In this document: one piece after another, positions 55,563 through 64,000 of the stretch
Layout of the letters: each line of letters opens with the position of its first letter
Numbering within the stretch: position 1 is the stretch's first letter
NCBI GenBank assembly: GCA_023630585.1
Contig: CM042546.1
Coordinates: 15,767,310 to 15,831,309 of the forward strand
Origin: Cranoglanis bouderius
Lineage: Eukaryota > Chordata > Actinopteri > Siluriformes > Cranoglanididae
DNA length: 64,000 nucleotides
Direction: 5' to 3'
Position numbers and translations under genes: made by a program
Notes under the pieces: generated by a model
What the model was told of the DNA's origin: nothing
Databases searched by the model: none
Seen by the model: the letters and a program-made list of their open reading frames with translations, nothing else

Positions 55563-57050
55563 TGAATAACCAGAATAGCGTTTAAGCGTTTAACTGTCCC
55601 AGCACCCGTACCCCCCTGAAATGGTTATGTGTGGCTATTGTGCTTATCTATGTGCTAGGTGGTTTTATAATCTTAGAAAAATCTTGCACCCGCACTCTCA
55701 GGAGTAAAAGCTGTGACCTGTTCAGTCAGTTTATGCTGAAAAAACTTATTCACCTTCCAGAGTTAAAATTCAAAAAAGAAAAAAATTAGAGGCATATCAG
55801 TTAAATTCTGAAGTGAAGGTTAAGACTTTCTTAGAAACACATCAGCAAAATTTATGCTATTTTGGTTATCATTAAGTTTGCTTAGTAATGATGAAGGGGA
55901 AAAAAAAACTAAATAAAATTCTTTTAACATATATAATGGGGAAGTTGAAATTTGGGATACTTCCATTCAGATTTAGTCTTTTGATGAGATTAAGCTGTCA
56001 GCATCCGACCAATTTTGTGTCAGGCCCTGATGATGATAAAGGGAGCACTTTCCAAACGTTGTTTATATTAACTCAGTACATTCTGCTCCCAAGGGTTGCA
56101 TTGCTTATTCAATGAGTGTCTGATGACACCGCATGAGTAGAATGCACTACATCAGTCTTAAATGTCACCAGTAGGTGAAATCTCCACACATTCTTTTAGA
56201 TATTTCAAATTCTTGTAAACTGTAATGAGGTCAAATGTATCTCGTATAAAAATGGCATAAGTCGTTTGTAAGTCGTTTAAGTTATAGTCTGCCTACTAAT
56301 GTTAAAGACATGTGCTGTAGATCTCATACCATTATTAAGGAATATCAATCAACAAAGAGACTTAATCATAACATAACACCTCAAAGACCCCAAGAAATCT
56401 CATGTGTTGCAGAGATTGATGACACATTTACCTTCGGTGTTACTGGAGTAAAGTAATCAATGGGTTATCAGATCCATACCCGTCATTACATTACTTTAGT
56501 ATCTTGTTATCATCGCCAAATGAACAAGTTCTTGTGTTAAGTATGGTTCAGGTAAGATTCGTGATCATGTTAACACTACCAATCCAGTGAACAGTGACTG
56601 GTTAGTGGGTTTCCTAATTCTTCTTTGTTCCTGAATGTTCTTTGTCTTCCTCCTGTTAAGTGTGCCATGTTTCACTGTTGCTACCTATGTGTCTCTGAAA
56701 AACTTGACCCCGGCCCAAGTAGCAGAAGCCACAAATTTCCTAGCTCTGGTTGATAGGCCTAATGCCTATATTTGATCTGATTTACACCTAAACTTGGTTT
56801 GTGGATAAATGGGTATGAACTATACTTCCTTTCCCACCTGGCCAGTGGTTACAGAATGTAGAATAGTATATAATGGTTGAGCTTGCTTTTAATGGATGAT
56901 GGGTTGTAATCATATTGCAGCAGTTATGTATGTTTATATATGTTTGTTATCCAGTATAAACTGTTGTGAGTTCCCGCTCTGTCTTTTCATCTGTGCTTTA
57001 TCTAGGTGAGGCGTTCCTGCCTCGCGAGGGGGGAGGAGGATCAAAGTACA
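55563..57050 (+). pseudogene. Probable env region remnant and purine tract
   Basis: Just after pol, 55611-55675 can be read as a hydrophobic segment (WLCVAIVLIYVLGGFIIL) preceded by Pro/Thr/Arg, which would suit an Env leader. A second stop-free stretch at about 56657-56775 (VATYVSLKNLTPAQVAEA) has retroviral flavour but was not matched to anything. Many stops lie between. A purine tract, gcgaggggggaggagga (57026-57042), may be the polypurine tract before a 3' LTR. LTR ends were not found. The env assignment rests mainly on position. Confidence 0.4.
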
Positions 57051-58146
57051 AAAGAATGTTTAAATGATTGAGAACATGAAAAATTTACTGCTAAACACAG
57101 GGACAGCAGAAAGGATGGAAAAAGTATTAATGATGATATTTGTGAGCATATGTACAGAAACTCATGACTGAGCCGTGACGGAGGAGGACAACGCAAGGAT
57201 ATGGACAGTGAAAACGAACTGAGAATGGACTGGGACTCTTTGAACTCTTCTGACATCTTTGCATGGACTCATAATGGACTTATGTACTTTTATGAAGGGA
57301 CCATGTGAATGAAATTGCAAGCAATTATATTAGAGAGACAAGGAGGGCCAGGTGTTATCACTGTCGAGCACAAATTGCTGGCAGGGTTGGAATTTTTCCT
57401 CGCCATTGGGCGTAGAGGTTTTTTCGCCCACCCCTGGGACATCAATTGAGAGAACCAAAAAAGAAAAAGAGCCCTTGAGTTCTGAAAAATACAAGGTAGA
57501 GGTTAATAAAACCTATCTGAGAAAAATAGGGACAAAACAGGTATGTAACTAGATTTAGGGAAATATTAGCAAATATGACAATGTATGGGTATTGCTGCCC
57601 AGCCCAACCCATTTCTAGTCTACTACAGTCAGTACTGTGTCTACCCATTTCCTGGAATTTGAACAGTAGCTCAGGAATAGAGCATTTATCAAACTTAGTC
57701 AAAGAATAGTGTACGTATTACCCCCATAGAACTATTGTTGAAATAACCTAGGTAATTGATGAATTTTGTTAACATAGAGGAAGACGTTGCACCACGAAGA
57801 CTTAATGAGGGAAGGATATAGGAGATGGACAAAAGGTAGAAAGAGCAGTGTTTATACATAGGTACTTATTAAATTAATTACTAATTAGGCTTGGGGAGTC
57901 TCACAGGAGGGAATGTGGAAATTAATTTGCATAAAATATAAATAACAAACACAGAAGACAAGGTAAAAACATAGTGTATTTTATTAAGGAGTAGAATAAT
58001 ATAAAAACAGGCCCTTCGCCGTGCAGTGCATTGGTGTGCATGGCTGAAGAGCTCCCTGGACATGTCGAGGTCAGTTCGTGATAAAGCCATAACAGCTACA
58101 GCTGATAACGCGCGTCCACGAGAGGTTTTAATATAAAACAACACGT
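57051..58146. other. Unassigned part of the hAT-ended block
   Basis: It may hold the degenerate 3' LTR of the retrovirus. On the minus strand, 57970-58140 contains AATAAA followed by a T-rich stretch and a short frame with no known domain, so it could be the end of another LTR or transcript. No firm call. Confidence 0.3.
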
Positions 58147-58189
58147 GTTATATTATATTATATTATATTATATTATATTATATGTATTG

Positions 58190-58274
<85 letters not shown>
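58147..58274. repeat. (TATAT)n and (TA)n tract
   Basis: Pentanucleotide tattatattatat DNA passes into about 42 TA units (58191-58274). Confidence 0.97.
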
Positions 58275-58280
<6 letters not shown>

Positions 58281-58606
58281 CTATGAAAGCATAATCCTAT
58301 AGCAGTGAGCATAATCTTAGAAACCTAGCAAATATGTGTAATCTCAAGACTTAGATTATAATAGAGCTTTAAGTAGTGTGTAAAGCACAAAAATATGTTA
58401 AAATCATGCACAGAATCCGTAATACATAAAAACAACACTTACCCATGTCAAGAGATCAAATTGAAGCGAAGAATAGTAGTTTAATAGTTTAATGTAATAA
58501 CCAGAGAGAGACCATAGAGAAAGGTTTGCTTGCTGGATGATGCGAGGCTGCTGTCGCATTATCAATGTGGATGCTACACACTGGTGGTGTTTGAGGAGAT
58601 TTCCCC
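58275..58606. other. No gene recognised
   Basis: AT-rich sequence inside the hAT-ended block. Confidence 0.5.
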
Positions 58607-58675
58607 CCTATACTATGTAAAGCACTTTGAGTGTCTAGAAAAGCGCTATATAAATGTAACTAATAATAATAATAT
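58607..58675 (+). repeat. LINE-type 3' end
   Basis: 'atgtaaagcactttgagtgt' and 'aaaagcgctatataaatgta' followed by (AAT)n match the 3' terminus of fish LINEs, as at 54000-54085. Confidence 0.6.
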
Positions 58676-58771
58676 CCAGTAGCAGAAAATGCCACAGGAT
58701 TAATTCACTAGAATTCTTTAACTTACTACGAATAGTCAGTGTCCTTACCTCAGAACTGCAGCTCAGTTTCA

Positions 58772-59760
<989 letters not shown>

Positions 59761-59830
59761 CATCTGGGGTGGCCAATGAGATTTCAGGGGTGTCCAGTGC
59801 CACCCTAGGCACCCCCTGGCTCCGCCAGTG

Positions 59831-61056
59831 CTTGGATTTTAGCCCATTCCTCAGTACAGCACAGCTTCAACTCTGGGATGTTGGTGGGTTTCCTCACATG
59901 ACCTGCTTGCTTCAGGTTCTTCTACAACATTTGTATTGGATTAAGGTCTGGACTTTGACTTGGCCATTCCAAAACATCAACTTTATTGTTTAACCATTCT
60001 TTGGTAGAATGATTTACATTTACGGCATTTGGCAGACGCCCTTATCCAGAGCGACTTACTTTTTTATTTCATTTATACATCTGAGGGTTAAGGGCTTTGC
60101 TCAAGGGCCCAACAGTGGCAGCGCTGGGGTCTAAACTCACAACCTTCCAATCAGTAGCCCAATGTCTTAACCACTGAGCTACCAATGCCTATAATTATGA
60201 ATGACTTGTGTGCTTAGCATCATTGTCTTGACCCACTTTCTCTTGAAATTCAGTTCACAGACAGATGTCCTGACATTTTCCTTTAGAATTCGCTAGTATA
60301 ATTCAGAATTCATTGTTCCATCAATGATGGCAAGCCATCCAGGACCAGATGCAACAAAACAGGCCCAAACCACGATACTACCACGACCATGTTTCACAAA
60401 TGGGATAAGGTTCTTATGCGGGAATGCGGTGATTTCCTTTCTCCAAACATAATGCTTCTCATTTAAAACAAAAAGTTCTATTTTGCTCTCATCCATCCAC
60501 AAAACATTTTTCCAGTAGCCTTCGGGCTTGTCCAATGTTCTTTTTGGAGAGCAATGACTTTCTCCTTGCAACCCTGCCACACACTCCACTGTTGTTCAGT
60601 GTTCTCCTGATGGTGGACTCATGAACATTAACATTAGCCGATGTGAGATAGGTCTATAGTTGCTTAGAATTTATCCTCGGTTCCTTTGTGACCTCATGAA
60701 CTATTACACATCTTGCTCTTGGAGTGATCTTTTTCTGAGGTCCTCTCCTTTGTTCATGCCATGATACACATTTACAAACATGTGTCCTGAAGATTAGATT
60801 TGATAGATCCCTGTTCTCTAAATAAAACAGGGTGCTCATTCACACCTGATTGTCATCCCATTGATTGAAAACACCTGACTCTAATTTCACCTTCAAATTA
60901 ACTGTTAATCCTAGAGGTTCACATACTTTTGCCACTCACAGATATATTAATATTAGTCAGTTTAGGACTTGTGTGAAAATCTGATGACGTTTTAGGTCAT
61001 ATTTATGCAGATATATAGAAGATTCTAAAGGGTTCACAAACTTTCAAGCACCACTG
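59831..61056 (-). mobile_element. Tc1-like transposon, right part
   Basis: This is the rest of the element begun at 54155. The right tip is complete ('cacaaactttcaagcaccactg', then TA at 61057-61058). Minus-strand transposase pieces are: N-terminal scraps (60654-60839), VLWMDESKIELF with the first Asp near 60490, and GRGSIVVWACF. A Gln-Asp-Asn-Asp-Ala-Lys-His block (second Asp) follows near 60225, then LEWPSQSPDLNPIQ near 59960. After it a stop stands where Trp is usual, and the C-terminal EEWAKI is near 59845. A SINE interrupts it at 60013-60198. Confidence 0.9.
60013..60198 (-). mobile_element. tRNA-derived SINE inserted in the Tc1 element
   Basis: The complement shows 'ttggtagctcagtggttaag', 'gagtttagacccc', 'gccactgttgggcccttgag' and 'ctctggataagggcgtctgc', the family of 12381-12573. 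The 6-bp duplication gaatga stands at 60007-60012 and 60199-60204. Removing the SINE and one repeat restores the usual 'ggtagaa(t/c)gacttgtgtgc' of the Tc1 family. Confidence 0.92.
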
Positions 61057-61084
61057 TAGTATTAGTTGAATTCTGAACTAGCCA

Positions 61085-61240
61085 ATCCACTTACCAGCAT
61101 GTTTTTGGGAGGTGGAAGGAAACTGAAGAAACCAGAAGAAACCCACCTGGACACAGGAGAACAGGCAAAACTCCACACAGACAGCAATTTGAGCTTAGGA
61201 TCGAACAGGGATGCTGGATTACTTTAAATTGCCCCTAGAT
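61085..61240 (-). mobile_element. SINE fragment (family of 4222)
   Basis: The complement carries 'gctaagctcaaattgctgtc'-like sequence, 'tgtgtggagttttgcctgt', 'gtgtccaggtgggtttctt' and 'catgctggtaagtggattgg'. It lies 28 bp beyond the right tip of the Tc1 element. Confidence 0.65.
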
Positions 61241-61464
61241 GTGTCAATGTCATTATGTGGGTCACATTTGGGTATCTATCCCTGCTTCCTGCCCAACATT
61301 TCCTTTGATAGTAATTTATACTATCATAATATAAAGTATTAATATAAACTATTATCTATTTATGATATTCTAATAATATCATACAAGCATTGAAACTGAC
61401 ATTCTGCACTTTATCTACATAGACATTGTTTCAAATTAAATACAATATGCTACACACATATTGG

Positions 61465-62418
61465 CAGGAGTGAAAGTAAAGAAAAATGTGTACTCTCAGT
61501 ACAGTACTTGAGTACATGGTTCACTGTAATGGAATTTTCTTTTCAGTATAATTAAACCCTAGTACTTTTACTTTACATTTAGTCCCAAAAGACTGTAAGC
61601 AAAATACAATATTTGCACATTTTATATAATTCAATTTTGAGAGCCAGTCAAAATAAAGCTGTTTCCTGCAGAAAGTCTGCACTTCAGGCACCAAATGCTT
61701 AGTCAGTAGCAGCAATGTCTGAGACAGTGGAGACAGATAAGTATCCCTGGCCTAATTTACAGTATCATCCATCTTCAGTTTTAAATGCTTCAAAGTCAAC
61801 AGTGTGATACTGATCTGCTAATTAGGCGAGCCAAAATAGTGGAGACATTGACATTTCACGTTAGCTAGCTGAGTGAGCAAGACTAGCTAGCCAGATCTTT
61901 TAAAGTTTTACTGTGTGAAATCTCTGTATTAAATTAACTTCATTGTTCAGTAGCGAATGTCTGATGTGTTAAATATATCAAAGTGCTGCTACAGCCTACA
62001 GGTAACACCCAGGATTATGTGTAAGCAGCATCTTTTGCTAGATAGCTAACTACATAGCCAGAAACATGCGTGAAGTAAGCTATGAGCTAGCTAGTTTAAA
62101 AAAAATTTAAAAAATTTAAAAGTTAGCTAGCCAGTTACCTAACTAGTCATCTTTCTTTATATACTCTTGATAATTCTTATGATACCTTTCTTTGTTTATA
62201 TTCTGTTGGCACATTTTACAAATGTGTCAAATGCAGACAGTAATTTGTACTCAAGTACTTTTTTTTTTTTTTAATCAAATGACTTATTTCCTCTTACCCA
62301 AGTTCTTTTCTCTTTTACTGAAGTGAATTATTGCTACAATAGTAGAATTTGCACTCAAGGTCACTCAACACACTCAACACACTCAAGTGTGTTTTGGGCG
62401 TTTTTCCCCAACTCTGAC
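61465..62418. mobile_element. Non-autonomous hAT-like element with perfect 8-bp duplication
   Basis: The 954-bp unit is flanked by catattgg at 61457-61464 and 62419-62426, an exact 8-bp target duplication. The ends are weakly inverted (caggagtgaaag at the left, ccccaactctgac at the right). Subterminal 'acttgagtac' and 'tactcaagtact' motifs recall 6697-7831. 'gctagctag' motifs recur inside. It has no transposase, so it must have been moved by another element's enzyme. Confidence 0.75.
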
Positions 62419-62426
62419 CATATTGG

Positions 62427-64000
62427 TCATGCTACACGTGCACACACTGAAATCTTTTAATGTACTTACATTTACAATTTTGATAATCATTTCAGGAAAA
62501 AAATGAGGAGACTTATTAGGAAAAAGTGTCAAACAATTAAAAAAATATATTGTGTGTATTTTTTGTTTTTATGTAATATCATGGGTTTGACTGTGGAACG
62601 TGCAATGCTCAACAAAGAAGAGCCTATATATAAACCCATTATTTTATCACATTATTCAAATTATTATACAAAATGTTGCCAATTTGTCTGTGCTTAACTT
62701 TTATGTTTTAATTTATGCAAAAATCTACTGAGGAAGCAAAGTTCTTTGCAACACTTTTTATGACTCATATGCAAGCTAGGGCTGAATGTCATCATGGCAT
62801 AGTTTCAACATTGTTAATGACATCTCATACAAAGAAAGAAAAAATAAGCCATATTCTGTAGTCTAGACTGTTTATCTAACAGTTAAGTGGATTGAGACTT
62901 CATTAAGGAAAATATGCAAAACAAATATGCACACATAAAATTCACATACACTGCAAATAAAAAAAAACAACAACACAAAAATACAGCTTAAGCAAATATA
63001 TAAACTTAATATGTTATATTACTTTAATAACTATAGTAATAATAGATTTACATTTGGATTTACACCAAAAATTAAAGCACAAGTGAGGACACATTACCAG
63101 TACTCGTTATCAAGCATGTTTAGGACTTAATGTGGCATGACATCCAGTATTTCTTCATAACCAAAGTGCATGAATATTACAAACAATAAAGTACATCTCA
63201 GTGGTGTTAAGCTCAGGCTTCATTCCATAATTCAAGACATAAACATCATATACATCCTGTGACAAACCCACAAATTATGCACGATTCACAATGATTCCCA
63301 GTCCCCACCCTGAACAACTCTCTTTACAATTACTGCTTTCACTGCTGTAAAATCTACCTGATTAAAGAGTGAAGGTCTTTAAAATTAGCTGATAAATTAA
63401 TTCAGGTGAGGTACAGCGAGAAAAATGCAAACATGGGAGAGCACTGGTGATGTGAACCACAGAACACAAGACCCTGTACTTCCTCTCATTTGAGGAACAC
63501 AAAAACTTGCCCAAGAAAACAACATTATGAAATTCAGAGTATAGGGGAAGTCCAGAAGTTACAATTACTGCTGATATTTTACATGCTGAAATAATGATGG
63601 GTTCAAACCCCACTTCCAGGTCTAGGAAATCCTGGAATTTCTTTTGGACAGTGCCCAGATAATTATGAAATTAGCCATTCAAAGAGGCTAATAAACATGT
63701 GATCTTCAGTATTGTCCAAGACTTTGTTTGTAAAGAAATACTGAGTTGTCTTATTCAATTTAAACTTCTTTCACGGACATGCTTTTCTAGTTTCATTTTG
63801 CTTAACAGTTTCCTACATTACCCATAATGCCGTTCGACTACCTGCTGATAGTGATGCCAGTGGGAATTCGTTTCTACCTTCTGGATAAAATTCCTTCTAT
63901 CACAGATGAAGGCTCATTTTTACACCTCATCTGAAAATGCCAAGTCTTTGCTAGGTGTCCCAGGCCATAAAAACAACTTGCCGTGAAAGTTTGTTTGAGG
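62427..64000. other. No gene recognised
   Basis: AT-rich sequence to the window end. Short frames at 62503-62697 and 63362-63613 have no recognisable domains. No repeat family was identified. Confidence 0.5.

Noticed and set aside
57026..57062. Purine tract followed by TGTTTAAATG as a 3' LTR start
   Set aside because: The candidate TG start does not directly follow the purine tract and no matching LTR end was found, so only the tract is mentioned.
57881..58144. 87-codon minus-strand frame
   Set aside because: No known domain, and it contains a poly-A signal region; more likely the end of a transposon or LTR than a gene.

Overview
The window is teleost fish DNA and contains no gene that I can recognise as host protein-coding. 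It is AT-rich, full of (CA/TG)n, (TA)n and (CT/GA)n microsatellites, and crowded with at least ten Tc1/mariner-type transposon copies, tRNA-derived SINEs, solo LTRs and small hAT-like elements. This mix is typical of ostariophysan fish such as catfishes; the teleost call is strong and the catfish call is only a guess. No splice-bounded exon chain, rRNA, tRNA gene or CRISPR was seen. The window is probably a gene desert or the inside of a very large intron.

Layout. 0-11 kb: SINEs, an unclassified repeat family, microsatellites, a 1.1-kb hAT-like element (6697-7831) and several repeat-free blocks that look like conserved non-coding DNA. 11-25 kb: Tc1 remnants, then a stack of four different Tc1-type elements (19890-24246) separated by long TA tracts. 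The first of the four (19890-21473) is complete from end to end. 25-32 kb: a compound minisatellite split by a solo LTR, a LINE 3' fragment, SINEs, and a 79-bp inverted repeat around a 196-bp tandem duplication. 34-41 kb: a 30-bp minisatellite with a hairpin, two abutting Tc1 elements and a 0.6-kb purine tract. 42-50 kb: SINEs, a candidate 1.56-kb LTR interrupting a duplicated segment, a Tc1 miniature inside a SINE, and a clean solo LTR. 53-62.4 kb: another solo LTR, then a nest in which a Tc1 element is split by a 5.49-kb hAT-ended block that carries retroviral integrase and possible env remnants. The same Tc1 element is hit again by a SINE, and a hAT-like element lies just beyond.

All transposase and retroviral reading frames seen are broken, so they are given as pseudogenes or mobile elements. 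Names of element families rest on my recollection of fish repeats and on visible ends, target-site duplications and protein motifs; no database was searched. The most useful signals for a second look are the nested 54-61 kb region, the target-site duplications that prove insertion, the IR/DR ends of the intact Tc1, and the structured minisatellites.
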